Positions 8,523 to 16,626 of a DNA stretch of 17,092 nucleotides are shown here, one piece after another. Origin of the DNA: Pseudomonadota bacterium (GTDB taxonomy: Bacteria > Desulfobacterota > Desulfobacteria > Desulfobacterales > ETH-SRB1); NCBI GenBank assembly GCA_018897415.1, contig JAHIKR010000264.1, positions 1 to 17,092 on the forward strand. Direction: 5' to 3'. The translations under genes were made by a program, and so were the position numbers. The notes under the pieces were generated by a model. That model did not search any database. It was not told the DNA's origin and saw nothing but the letters and a program-made list of their open reading frames with translations. Numbering within the stretch: position 1 is the stretch's first letter; each line of letters begins with the position of its first letter.

Positions 8523-9226
8523 AAAAGATCCTTTTCATTGGGTCTCAAACTTTTTAAGTACTTTCTTGAATTCTCACCACAGTTAAAAAGCAAATCAAGC
8601 ACAGAAACCTGTGGCACAAAACCACCGTAAAGCTGTGGGTATTCCTTATACTCGTAAACTTTGTATTCAAGACCAATTCCAGCCTCTTGAAACTTCTCGA
8701 CGTCATGATAGTTTTTTGCAGACGGCCCTGTCAGATAGGAAGTTGCACCGACTTCTTTTAAAATATTAATGAGCCTTGCTGTCTTAATACCGACATTTGT
8801 AACTGCCGAAGACATTATTGTTTCGGTTTTTATGTTAAGCTTTTGCATTATCCACTTAATAATATCTACGTTAAGTTCCGAGATAGTAACATATTTGTTA
8901 TTTAAAATAGAGAAAAGGTCTTCGGCATAAGAGGTGAAAAAAGAGGCTTTAGAGTAAGAATTCAGAATGGATTTCTCATGATTTTTTAGCCAGTGATTCT
9001 TGTAACTTATCTTTGCATCCTGTATTAAGGTTTTGTCACTGAATTTGAACAATACAGGAACAGTAAGCCACATTAGACCATTACCAGTTTTTAACCTATT
9101 TCTATTCCTCCAATCATTTTTTGTATATTGCACATCATCATAAAATATAAATAAATCAACATCATCAATGATATCAAAATACCCTCTCCATGGAATATAA
9201 TTAGATTGAATAATTCCTACCTTCAT
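8519..9226 (-). CDS. WbqC-like family protein
   Basis: 235 residues. The N-terminus (IIQSNYIPWRGYFD at 5-18, then FIFYDDVQYTKNDWRNRNR) is a characteristic run of the WbqC-like family found in O-antigen and polysaccharide clusters. A WLTVPV strand, a TGPSA motif and a PQLYGGFVPQVSVLDLLFN C-terminal segment complete the match, at the normal family length. The biochemical role is not one I can state with certainty. Position between a radical SAM/SPASM gene that follows wecE and a GT2 gene suggests a step on an amino sugar or its acyl group (inference). The gene begins ten bases after the upstream stop, with TAGGAA in the linker, and overlaps the next gene by four bases. Confidence 0.9.
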   Translation of the reverse strand: MKVGIIQSNYIPWRGYFDIIDDVDLFIFYDDVQYTKNDWRNRNRLKTGNGLMWLTVPVLFKFSDKTLIQDAKISYKNHWLKNHEKSILNSYSKASFFTSYAEDLFSILNNKYVTISELNVDIIKWIMQKLNIKTETIMSSAVTNVGIKTARLINILKEVGATSYLTGPSAKNYHDVEKFQEAGIGLEYKVYEYKEYPQLYGGFVPQVSVLDLLFNCGENSRKYLKSLRPNEKDLL

Positions 9227-9233
9227 AAGTCAA

Positions 9234-9239
9234 TTCCTA
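9234..9239 (-). promoter_or_regulatory. ribosome binding site for WbqC-like gene, overlapping upstream stop
   Basis: TAGGAA on the minus strand starts with the TAG stop of the preceding radical SAM gene and ends seven bases before ATG 9226. It supports that start and translational coupling. Confidence 0.6.
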
Positions 9240-10205
9240 CTTTACAGCAGGGTTATTTAGACTCTCTCTCATCATGTTTGAGTATGACCTCCCTTCATTT
9301 GGCCATCTTGTGGTTGACCAATCCGGGCACTGTCCACAGAAACTATGCTTTGAGAAGTCATTTTCCAGATGAGCTTCTCTAAGCATTCTCATAAACTCAC
9401 CTTGCCATACTTCCTTAATAGTGTTCTTGTTAAAATCACAAACAACTGAGCCATGCATCCAATCCTGGGGACAGAAGTGTATGAATTCGTCCGGGCTTAG
9501 TGTCAGTCGTTCCCATGGGTATAGGCATGGAGACCTTCTCCTGTCTATCTGCACCAGTTCTCTCTTGATTCCCCCTGCAGAATGAAGTCTTCGTATAATT
9601 ACGTAATCAGCACCTGAATCTTTCCAGAATTTTTCAAAGTCAGCAGATTCGTTTTTGTTTAACGGTTGTTCTACAAAGCTTACAACAACTCTCGTATTAT
9701 AGTGGTTCTCTCTCCTGACCTCTAGAAGTCTTAGTGCATTCTTTCTTACAATGTTCAGATCTCCTTTCTTCCGTATTCTCGCATAAGTTTCAGGAGTATT
9801 TGCGTCTATGCTAATATCTATTACATCCACACCTGCTTTGAGGAGCGAATTAACCTTTTTCTCTGTCAAAAGCATGCCATTAGTTGTGATATTTATTGGC
9901 ACTCCCGCATTATTTGCTGCATACTCTACCATATTAACGAACTTCGGGTGTAAAAGAGGTTCCCCTTGGGCGGTGTATCTGAGATATTTACAATACCCCG
10001 TGCCATCTCTTGCTACCTCGTCAATTAACTTTTTGTGAAGTTCGATGCCCAAATACCTGCCTTGAAATGACTCAGATTTTGAGAATTCTGCCTGAGGGCA
10101 GTGAATGCAGGCAAGGTTACAAAACTCTGTTACATCAACAACTATTTGGGATGGGAACTCAGGGCTAAGGTGCGCCTGAAACCCGTACGTTGCGTTATCT
10201 TGCAT
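9237..10205 (-). CDS. radical SAM/SPASM protein linked to wecE
   Basis: 322 residues. FCNLACIHC places the cluster-binding cysteines at 29, 33 and 36; QGEP (80-83) stands for the GGEP motif, and TTNG (107-110) and DISID (130-134) mark core strands. The C-terminal SPASM-like region has cysteines at 227, 245, 256, 290 and 293, with FIHFCPQD and the common WQGEFMRMLR helix. The start codon overlaps the stop of wecE by one base (TAATG), so translation is coupled and the protein most likely acts in the same pathway, perhaps oxidising, epimerising or otherwise changing the amino sugar or its acyl substituent (inference). Sugar-acting SPASM enzymes are known among aminoglycoside pathways, but I cannot tie this one to a defined reaction. 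Confidence 0.9.
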   Translation of the reverse strand: MQDNATYGFQAHLSPEFPSQIVVDVTEFCNLACIHCPQAEFSKSESFQGRYLGIELHKKLIDEVARDGTGYCKYLRYTAQGEPLLHPKFVNMVEYAANNAGVPINITTNGMLLTEKKVNSLLKAGVDVIDISIDANTPETYARIRKKGDLNIVRKNALRLLEVRRENHYNTRVVVSFVEQPLNKNESADFEKFWKDSGADYVIIRRLHSAGGIKRELVQIDRRRSPCLYPWERLTLSPDEFIHFCPQDWMHGSVVCDFNKNTIKEVWQGEFMRMLREAHLENDFSKHSFCGQCPDWSTTRWPNEGRSYSNMMRESLNNPAVK

Positions 10206-11338
10206 TAAAATTTCTCATAAAAAGTTTTTATTTTCTGACAGATATATGCGATATCATCTCCGGCAATTCCATAAAACAGCGGCAGCCGCAGCAATCGTTC
10301 ACTTTCCTTTGTTGTATATCGGTCTTTACCTGAAAATCTGCTGAATTTTAAGCCGGCGGGGCTGCTGTGTAATGGGACATAATGAAAGACTGCATATATT
10401 CCGTTCTCCCGCAGGTAATTAATCATCTTTGTCCTTTCGTCTATTTCTTTCAGTTTTATATAAAACATATGAGCATTATGTTTACATTCGGCGGGAACGT
10501 AGGGAAGATCTATGTGTCCCTTATCTTTTATAGGAGACAAGGCCTCCATATACAGATTCCATGTTGTCAGCCTGTTTTCATTTATTTCAGCAGCCTTTTC
10601 TAACTGAGAATAGAGTACCGCTGCATTTAGTTCGCTCAGCAACCAGGATGAACCGATGTCTTGCCAACCGTATTTATCTACCTCTCCCCTAAAGAATTGT
10701 GAACGATTTGTACCTTTTTCCCTTATGATTTCGGCTCTTTCAACATATCTTTTATCGCTTATCAGGATTGCCCCACCTTCTCCGCAAGTGTAATTCTTGG
10801 TCTCATGAAAGCTGTAAGCCCCAAGGTCTCCTATCGAACCCAAGGCCTTCCCATTATATGTAGACATCATTCCTTGGGCGGCATCTTCTATTACAATCAG
10901 AGTACGTTGTCTGGCTATACTGAGAATTGTATCCATTTCGCACCCCACACCGGCGTAATGCACTGGAACTATAGCCCTTGTCTTTTCTGATATGGCTTGT
11001 TCAATAAGATTTTCATCCATATTCATAGTATCCGGTCTAATATCCACAAATACTATTTGGGCGCCTCTTAAAATAAAAGCATTGGCGGTTGAGGTAAATG
11101 TATATGAAGGCATAATAACTTCATCACCTTCATTTATATTTATCAAAAGTGCTGCCATTTCTAGAGCATGGGTACAGGAAGTCGTTAAAAGAGATTTTTT
11201 TGTTTTTGTAAACTCTTCAATCCATAAATTGCATTTCTTGTTAAAAGTATTATCGCCTGCCAATTCTTTACAAAAAAGGACCTCTTTTAAATATTCTACT
11301 GCACACTCAGGAACCATGGGTTTGCTAAAACTTATCAT
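10205..11338 (-). CDS. wecE: dTDP-4-amino-4,6-dideoxyhexose transaminase (WecE/RffA type)
   Basis: 377 residues, the size of WecE, and recognisably similar along its whole length. Segments such as GDEVIMPSYTFTSTANAF, REKGTNRSQFFRGEVDKYGW and DRYTTKESERLLRLPLFY are hallmarks of WecE rather than of DegT-family enzymes in general. PLP-binding residues are Asp 152 in EDAAQG and the Schiff-base Lys 181 in HETKNYT. WecE converts dTDP-4-keto-6-deoxy-D-glucose plus glutamate to dTDP-4-amino-4,6-dideoxy-D-galactose in the cytoplasm, as used for enterobacterial common antigen. No rmlA/rmlB or WecD-like acetyltransferase is in the window, so the precursor must come from elsewhere and the acylation step is not visible. 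It starts twelve bases after the stop of the membrane-protein gene and overlaps the next gene. The exact stereochemistry of the product is not proven by sequence. Confidence 0.93.
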   Translation of the reverse strand: MISFSKPMVPECAVEYLKEVLFCKELAGDNTFNKKCNLWIEEFTKTKKSLLTTSCTHALEMAALLININEGDEVIMPSYTFTSTANAFILRGAQIVFVDIRPDTMNMDENLIEQAISEKTRAIVPVHYAGVGCEMDTILSIARQRTLIVIEDAAQGMMSTYNGKALGSIGDLGAYSFHETKNYTCGEGGAILISDKRYVERAEIIREKGTNRSQFFRGEVDKYGWQDIGSSWLLSELNAAVLYSQLEKAAEINENRLTTWNLYMEALSPIKDKGHIDLPYVPAECKHNAHMFYIKLKEIDERTKMINYLRENGIYAVFHYVPLHSSPAGLKFSRFSGKDRYTTKESERLLRLPLFYGIAGDDIAYICQKIKTFYEKF

Positions 11339-11350
11339 TTGTTGTATCCA

Positions 11351-13111
11351 TCAGTTACTAATAAGATATAAAGTATATTCTTTGTTTTTATAGATTACCG
11401 GGAAATCAAATTCTTTACTGTTTTCATATATCAAGTGTGTAAGTTTAAACCTGTTTTTAATTTTCAAAATTTGTTTTTTTGTGAGTGTGCTCCATGCGTT
11501 AGCTAAAGAATCTCTATTAAAACTGTCTTTAATATTAAATAAATCCGCCAAAAAGATAGTTACCTGTTTAATTTCACTAGTGCCGGTATACAAAGCAGCA
11601 ATGTATCCATAATTAAAAAAACCTGGGCGTTTAGCTCTCGCGTAGTATGAACTAGATATGTAAAAAGGATATAAGATATATGCATTAGTCGGCAATTTAT
11701 TTGCACTTGCCATAACATCGTCCCAATTCTTGTTATGTAAATCATACCCAGTATCTGTGGAATACAATTCTTGACTTTTCTCGAAAAATATCCACTTTTG
11801 ATATAAAAGAAGAGAAACAACTATGAGAAGGAATGACAGAACAAGTGAACCTTTTGTCTGAAGTATCTTTTTTGAGGCACTAAACTGTTTCAAAAGAAAA
11901 GATAGGTTTTCCCGGAAAAAGTACGTTGCAAATAATATGAAGAAAATCGAAACCTTTAAATATACATTATAGTCCTCCATCAGCTTGAATGTTGCACAGA
12001 GTATCGTAATTGAATAGAGATAGAATATAAAAAATAGTTTAGATTTGTAGTGTTCAGCTGAAAAGAGAACATCAGATATTACTTTAATTATAAAGATTCC
12101 GATGAATAACTGCACAAACCATAATGTAGATTTTAATGCCTGCAGAGTCATGAATTTCAAGTAAAGATCGCTTGTCAGCGAAAAAAACACAGCAGAGCAC
12201 AACATTGTTGCTGTAATGAATTTAACTTTCTCAATTTTATCGGGAGAAGACAGCTTGTTGCCATATTTAAACAGGATAAGTATAAATCCTACCAATCCAA
12301 TAAAATAAAACAAAAGATGGTATACTTTAGCATTTGCCCAAATCAAAGACAGGGATATATGTCCTGCAAGTGAATGTCTGTGGGCATCTAACTGCCAGGC
12401 ATCTAACTGAACACTTTTAAAGTTGTGTAGTAAATAGTCAGCCATCCATATAATTTGTGGAAGTAGCAGTAAAGATAAAGTCAAAAGGGACAAATATAGT
12501 TCTTTTGCTTTAAATGTTTCTCTTTTCCACAGAATAAAGAAAAAAATCGCGAAGAAAAGGAACAAGGTGCTGATCGAATGGAAATAAAAGGCTATTGAGA
12601 GAAAAATAGCGGTAAGAATAATTCTATCCGTTCTTAGGAAGGATGCTATTGCCAATACTTGAAAAATTATTGCTATCATATTTGGCGCTATAACAGCAGT
12701 GCTTAATCCAAAACTTGAACCAACAGTCCAAGGGGCAAAATTTAAAGCTAATAGGCCAAGAAAAAGCAGAGATACCTTATTATCTCCAAACATTGCATCT
12801 GAAAAGTAAAGATATGCATTCATCGAACCCCAGTTGGCAAAGAAATAAATAAACCACATAAGGTTATGGAGACTAAAGCCGAAGAGGTTTTTACCAAATA
12901 GAATACTCCTGTGAAAGAGTAAATAAGGCGAAAATTCTGTAGAAAAAAAATTAATATCTTTCCTGAAGTTTACAGCATCTTCCAACCCATTCATGAAATA
13001 AAAGTCCAAGGAGCGCATAAAGAAATGATTGCCATAATAGTAATGATTAAACACCATGTGGAGGCAGGTAAAACATAAGGATAGTATTGCCATGTTTTTA
13101 TGGTTTTTCAT
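11351..13111 (-). CDS. polytopic membrane protein, possibly GT-C-like
   Basis: 586 residues from ATG 13111. About 12-13 hydrophobic segments span residues 6-440 (for example 6-23, 112-130, 134-160, 163-195, 205-225, 262-282, 325-350, 358-376, 385-400 and 420-438). A soluble C-terminal domain of about 140 residues follows, with NAYILYPFYIS and a terminal YKNKEYTLYLI strand; similar tails occur on GT-C membrane glycosyltransferases, but there is no diagnostic match. ATG 13111 is chosen over TTG 13198 because the 29 extra codons are an out-of-frame reading of a methyltransferase remnant whose TAA lies 14 bases inside this gene. A glycosyltransferase or polymerase using lipid-linked sugar is an inference; I do not recognise the family with confidence. 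Confidence 0.8.
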   Translation of the reverse strand: MKNHKNMAILSLCFTCLHMVFNHYYYGNHFFMRSLDFYFMNGLEDAVNFRKDINFFSTEFSPYLLFHRSILFGKNLFGFSLHNLMWFIYFFANWGSMNAYLYFSDAMFGDNKVSLLFLGLLALNFAPWTVGSSFGLSTAVIAPNMIAIIFQVLAIASFLRTDRIILTAIFLSIAFYFHSISTLFLFFAIFFFILWKRETFKAKELYLSLLTLSLLLLPQIIWMADYLLHNFKSVQLDAWQLDAHRHSLAGHISLSLIWANAKVYHLLFYFIGLVGFILILFKYGNKLSSPDKIEKVKFITATMLCSAVFFSLTSDLYLKFMTLQALKSTLWFVQLFIGIFIIKVISDVLFSAEHYKSKLFFIFYLYSITILCATFKLMEDYNVYLKVSIFFILFATYFFRENLSFLLKQFSASKKILQTKGSLVLSFLLIVVSLLLYQKWIFFEKSQELYSTDTGYDLHNKNWDDVMASANKLPTNAYILYPFYISSSYYARAKRPGFFNYGYIAALYTGTSEIKQVTIFLADLFNIKDSFNRDSLANAWSTLTKKQILKIKNRFKLTHLIYENSKEFDFPVIYKNKEYTLYLISN

Positions 13112-13241
13112 TCTGTTCTGTGGCTCCGAAAAGAAGACCTCCGACCTGGGCAGGGAAAGCCTTCTGAAGAAATGCCATGGCTGCATGTCCGGCTGCAAAT
13201 TTATTTAAAAGCATATTGATATAAAGAGTGGGGGGGAGAGA
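13098..13241 (-). pseudogene. C-terminal tail of a class I SAM methyltransferase (remnant B)
   Basis: A minus-strand frame opened after TAA (13244-13242) and closed by TAA (13100-13098) reads YINMLLNKFAAGHAAM, then FPAQVGGLLFG. It aligns with the ends of remnant C (YLNNVFSEFSTGHLLM, then FPGQAGGLIFA) and, more weakly, of the intact methyltransferase at 3023-3799 (about residues 219-258). No front part exists: the sequence just upstream is the end of the GT4 pseudogene. A 38-codon frame could start at ATG 13214 but would encode only a tail. Its end overlaps ATG 13111 of the membrane protein, the sort of overlap expected if an intact methyltransferase once preceded that gene. Confidence 0.7.
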
Positions 13242-13248
13242 TTAATTT

Positions 13249-14436
13249 TTATTTTATCTGTAGTAATTCATTGTAGCATTCTGTCTTTATTTCAGAAGTT
13301 AGCCGAATGTCATGTTTTTTTCTTGCCAGTTCAGCAGCTTTTTTACCCATGCGATTTGCTGCAGCCTGATCTGATAATAATTGATCAATTACCAAGGCAA
13401 CCCGATCTGTATCATTTTCATCAATTAAAAATCCTGTAACATTGTTGATGACTAGTTCAGAATGCCATTCAACAGCATATGCCACAACGGGACGTGCTGC
13501 TGCACATGCTTCAATAAGGCTGAATCCCCCACAAATATCAGATGCTTTTCGGAGCGATAAACACTCTTCCTGATCTTGAAAACCCAGTAACATCAGATGG
13601 CTCTTTGGAAAGGAGGAATTCTTTATTTGTTCTTCCAAAGAGGTCCTCAATTCTCCATCACCTGCTAAGGCTAATAAAAAATCAGCTCTTTTTGTTAAGA
13701 GTTTTTCGATAATTTCCGGAAAATGATGAACATAATTTTCTTTTGATAATCGTCCTACAAAACTAATGATCTTTTTATCGTTCTCAATCCGTTGATGCCT
13801 GTCTCTATTCTCATTAATGACGTCATACTTTGAAAAATCAATGCCATGTGGAATCACTCAAATAGAATCAGGTTTTGCTCCATTATTGATAGCCCATTGG
13901 GCTAAAGTTGCCCTGATTGGCATTACCATATCAGCCTGGCGCATAATTAAGCGTGATAGTAAGAGTGCAGGATGCCTGAACCCAAAAAACGTAAATGAGT
14001 GTCCTGAGCCTTTCAGTTTAAATAGTTGATCGTAATCGGAGTGAATTGATACACACAATGGCAGGCCCAAAAAAATTCTTACAAACAAAGCGATTAAACC
14101 TATCCAATGCGGGTCGGTTGCTCTAATAATGTCAACCTGTTCTTCTTTGGCTATTTGTACAATTTTTCTGACAACAGAAACAAAGAAAAATGGCAGGATG
14201 AGAATAGTCCATAGTTTTTTAAGATTGTCCTAGGAGCGAAATTTGAGTTGCATTTCATACAAAACATGAACCGAATTAAACTCTGTTCTTTTGTTCTCCA
14301 GTCCTAATGGAGGAATAGAGACAACACGTTCAAAGAATCCATCTTCATCCCTTTCGAAGATGGTAGATTCCACATGTTTTTCTTTCAGACCTTTATAATC
14401 AGCAGGGACTATAAACATAATTCGAGGTTTTCTCAT
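13249..14436 (-). pseudogene. GT4 family glycosyltransferase broken by two in-frame stops
   Basis: Three open segments in one frame together give a full-length GT4 protein of about 395 codons. Segment 1 (ATG 14436, 68 residues) has the N-terminal strand IMFIVPADYKG. Segment 2 (123 residues) has IIRATDPHWIG, PLCVSIHSDYD and the linker up to GAKPDSI. Segment 3 (202 residues) has VIPHGIDFSKYD, FVGRLSKEN, ALAGDGELR and GGFSLIEACAAARPVVAY, the nucleotide-sugar-binding C-terminal domain. A TAG at 14232-14230 and a TGA at 13860-13858 separate them. Homology crosses both stops without a frame change, so these are point changes, not frameshifts. The start overlaps the preceding stop as ATGA. Segment 3 could be translated alone from GTG 13857 but would lack the acceptor domain. 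Sequencing error is possible but two independent stops make decay likelier. Confidence 0.85.
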
Positions 14437-14495
14437 TTTACAACACTCGCCGGATAGCTCGAACACAATTTACATATATTGATATTACCCTGATC
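14433..14495 (-). pseudogene. C-terminal relic of a radical SAM/SPASM gene
   Basis: The last 20 codons before TGA 14435-14433 read DQGNINICKLCSSYPASVVK, nearly matching the C-terminus of the SPASM protein at 16627-17092 (NQKSVGICRLCSSYPPSAIH), including the C-x-x-C pair of the SPASM domain. They are fused in frame to the shifted reading frame of methyltransferase remnant A. The stop overlaps the ATG of the GT4 pseudogene (ATGA), so a whole radical SAM/SPASM gene probably once preceded and was coupled to that glycosyltransferase gene. Confidence 0.7.
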
Positions 14496-14944
14496 ACGGT
14501 ATAATTCGCACAAGGCGTTCAGGAGGTCGGGGATATGTTCCAAAACTTGATTACAGAGAATAATGTCAAAGATTTCATCTTTATAAGGCAGGTTATAAAG
14601 AGATGCCTGTTGAATATTAAAGGAACAATTGTGTGAAAACGCTCGCTGTACACGAATGGGGTTATAATCAACACCAAAAAAAGGATATTGTTAGGCATAA
14701 CACTCAATATTTTATGCATACCCACAAGATTTATACCGTCACCACAACCAGCATCTAATAAATTTATACATCTTTTTTTATTTTCATATTTGTTCATCCA
14801 CTCGAGAATCATCGACTGAAAAATATTCCATCGGTTCTCAACCACCCTCCGAGGTCCAGCAATGCCAAGTTGAGCCTGAAATTGATCACCCGTATACCAG
14901 CAATTGCCTAACTTGATCTGTTTTTCAGGATTGTGTTGCTTCAT
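14496..14944 (-). pseudogene. N-terminal half of a class I SAM methyltransferase with frameshift (remnant A)
   Basis: From ATG 14944 the sequence aligns with residues 1-150 of the methyltransferase at 3023-3799: NCWYTGDQFQAQL, GPRRVVENRW and LDAGCGDG (motif I) are all present. In a run of seven T on the coding strand (14682-14676) the frame is lost. The next frame continues the family as FGVDYNPIRVQRAF and then NQVLEHIPDLLNAL up to ELYR at about 14496, where homology ends and a SPASM tail begins. One missing T would explain the shift. The original frame instead runs out at TGA 14521-14519 after 141 codons. With the C-terminal 100 residues missing it is almost certainly inactive. Confidence 0.8.
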
Positions 14945-15087
14945 ATAGATAGATACACGATTCGCTAAAATATCGGATAGAGCATCAGAAGTGTAATATA
15001 GATTATTTCAGTATAAAATTTGTACTACCGGCCTGTTGTATCAAGTGTCAATAATACTCCTCTTTCCGGGCGAATTGATCAGTCTTT

Positions 15088-16596
15088 CTACTTTTTTTGC
15101 AATCCATCCGACACAAGAGGTTCAATAAACATCCGCCAATAATCCGTATGGAGCCGAATAGTAACAGGAATGAAAAGGACTTTGATAACTGCCGCCAAAA
15201 GCCAGCGGACAATTCCCCTCTTCTTAACGCTGGTGTCAATGGCAAGGTATCCCATCCCATCCTTAGCCATAGAATACCGGTAAAACCTGAAACGGGAGTT
15301 GAAGAATACGCGAGCTACATGAGTATAGAAATAGGTCTCATTGTCAAGCACTGCATTCAGCGATCCTGAAGCTGCGGTTCCTTTGATGTAGGAATCTAAA
15401 TCCCCTTCTTTATATTTAATTCCCTTATCATATAGTTCTGAGCCGGGATATGGGCGATATGCCTGCGGACCGGAAAATGTTATATTGATCTCTCTACTCA
15501 GTCTGTTCATTATTTTAAGCATTTTAATTCTGGAATCTCTTGTATCTCCAGGGAAATTCACTATAAAACTCGTATTAACGGCAAGATGGTCGCCGACGGT
15601 ATCTTTGATAATCTTTATTGCGTTTTCTATATGAGAGTCGCTTACTTTCTTCTTGAGAATCTCATTTCTGATATTCTCATCACCAGCCTCAATGCTCATG
15701 CCGATAGCAAAAAGTCCATGATCCATAAGATCAGAGAGCCGATTTTTATTGATGATCGAATCTACAAAGTAATTATAACGACAATTTGCTGCCCAAAAAA
15801 ATCCCTTCTCTTTAGCGTATTGCATCCATGGTTTCAGTAAAACTTTGTTGAGGAAGAAATCTTCATCGGATGGATTAACAAATTGAATATTGAAGTCATC
15901 GATTATCTTTTCAGTCTCTCTTCTAATCTTCTCTATTGATTTTGTCCGGTATGTTCCTCCATGTTTAGCAAGTAAAGAATTAATGCAGAAGGTACAGCTC
16001 CAGTGACATCCCCTCGATACAAGAATTCCCAATGAGGATACTCTGTTTGTAGTATAATAAAAATCTGAGTATAAATATCTCTCAAACTCAGGAAGGCAGT
16101 AGTAGTCTATGTCATTCAGCTTGTCGAGGTTGCTATTAAAAAAAGCCTTGTTTATTATGGGTTTGCCTCCATCCATAAAGCAAACACCGTCTTGCTCGCG
16201 AAGCCAGTCAAGATTATTCCTATCATCAAGATAATTAGCAAGATTAAGAAGAGGTATTTCACCCTCTCCTCTTACCACAAAATGCTTAGGAAAGCGGTTA
16301 AGTATAGACAAAGGATCTAGAAGGCAATGGATACCGCCCCAAATTACTCTTGAGCTGGTTCCTAAGCTTTGCGCTATTTCGACTGCATGCCCCAATTGCA
16401 GTGTATTCACAGAAAGACCAACGACATCGTATCTTTTCAGTTTTTCATATTCCAGAGGAATATCAGGGTTATTAAAATCGACTATCGCAAATTCATGGCC
16501 ATGGGCTTTTAATTCAGCAGCAAGCTGCAAGAGGCCATGCGGAATACTGGCCCCAGATTTGGATACGCCTCTCGGATTTACAAGACAGATATTCAT
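15088..16596 (-). CDS. B12-binding-type radical SAM protein
   Basis: 502 residues. The N-terminal cobalamin-binding-like domain has PHGLLQLAAELKAHGHE (19-35), VIWGGIHCLLDP and RGEGEIP; the DxHxxG cobalamin-ligand motif is not present. The radical SAM core has GCHWSCTFC with cysteines at 197, 201 and 204, and GMSIEAGDENIR downstream. The C-terminal 80 residues include a hydrophobic stretch (VRWLLAAVIKVLFIPVTI) that may sit in the membrane interface. It shares architecture with the protein at 4804-6375 but is clearly divergent, so the two probably act on different substrates. It starts 30 bases after the preceding SPASM gene. The function is not recognisable beyond the superfamily. Confidence 0.88.
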   Translation of the reverse strand: MNICLVNPRGVSKSGASIPHGLLQLAAELKAHGHEFAIVDFNNPDIPLEYEKLKRYDVVGLSVNTLQLGHAVEIAQSLGTSSRVIWGGIHCLLDPLSILNRFPKHFVVRGEGEIPLLNLANYLDDRNNLDWLREQDGVCFMDGGKPIINKAFFNSNLDKLNDIDYYCLPEFERYLYSDFYYTTNRVSSLGILVSRGCHWSCTFCINSLLAKHGGTYRTKSIEKIRRETEKIIDDFNIQFVNPSDEDFFLNKVLLKPWMQYAKEKGFFWAANCRYNYFVDSIINKNRLSDLMDHGLFAIGMSIEAGDENIRNEILKKKVSDSHIENAIKIIKDTVGDHLAVNTSFIVNFPGDTRDSRIKMLKIMNRLSREINITFSGPQAYRPYPGSELYDKGIKYKEGDLDSYIKGTAASGSLNAVLDNETYFYTHVARVFFNSRFRFYRYSMAKDGMGYLAIDTSVKKRGIVRWLLAAVIKVLFIPVTIRLHTDYWRMFIEPLVSDGLQKK

Positions 16597-16626
16597 GTTA
16601 GGTAATTTCCAACTTTTAAGTTGATC

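Noticed and set aside
10992..11393. 133-codon plus-strand open frame.
   Set aside because: It is antisense to the conserved N-terminus of wecE and has no family resemblance.
1922..13860. Reassignment of TGA to an amino acid, or selenocysteine, to explain the in-frame TGA codons.
   Set aside because: Intact genes end with TGA at 3023, 8519, 11351 and 16627, a TAG also interrupts the GT4 gene, and no SECIS-like hairpin was evident. Pseudogene decay is simpler.
15046..15051. Perfect TTGACA on the minus strand in the gap before remnant A, considered as a promoter -35 box.
   Set aside because: At 16-18 bases downstream there is only TAGTAC-like sequence; the better TATACT (15015-15010) is about 30 bases away. 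The only gene directly downstream is a pseudogene. Not enough to call a promoter.
15048..15260. 70-codon minus-strand open frame overlapping the end of the B12 radical SAM gene.
   Set aside because: It lies almost wholly inside the radical SAM coding region in another frame and has no recognisable domain; its start is not preceded by a convincing ribosome site.
16610..16623. Inverted repeat CAACTT/AAGTTG between the two rightmost radical SAM genes, considered as a terminator.
   Set aside because: The loop is only two bases and there is no GC-rich stem or T-run; the genes are 30 bases apart and probably co-transcribed.
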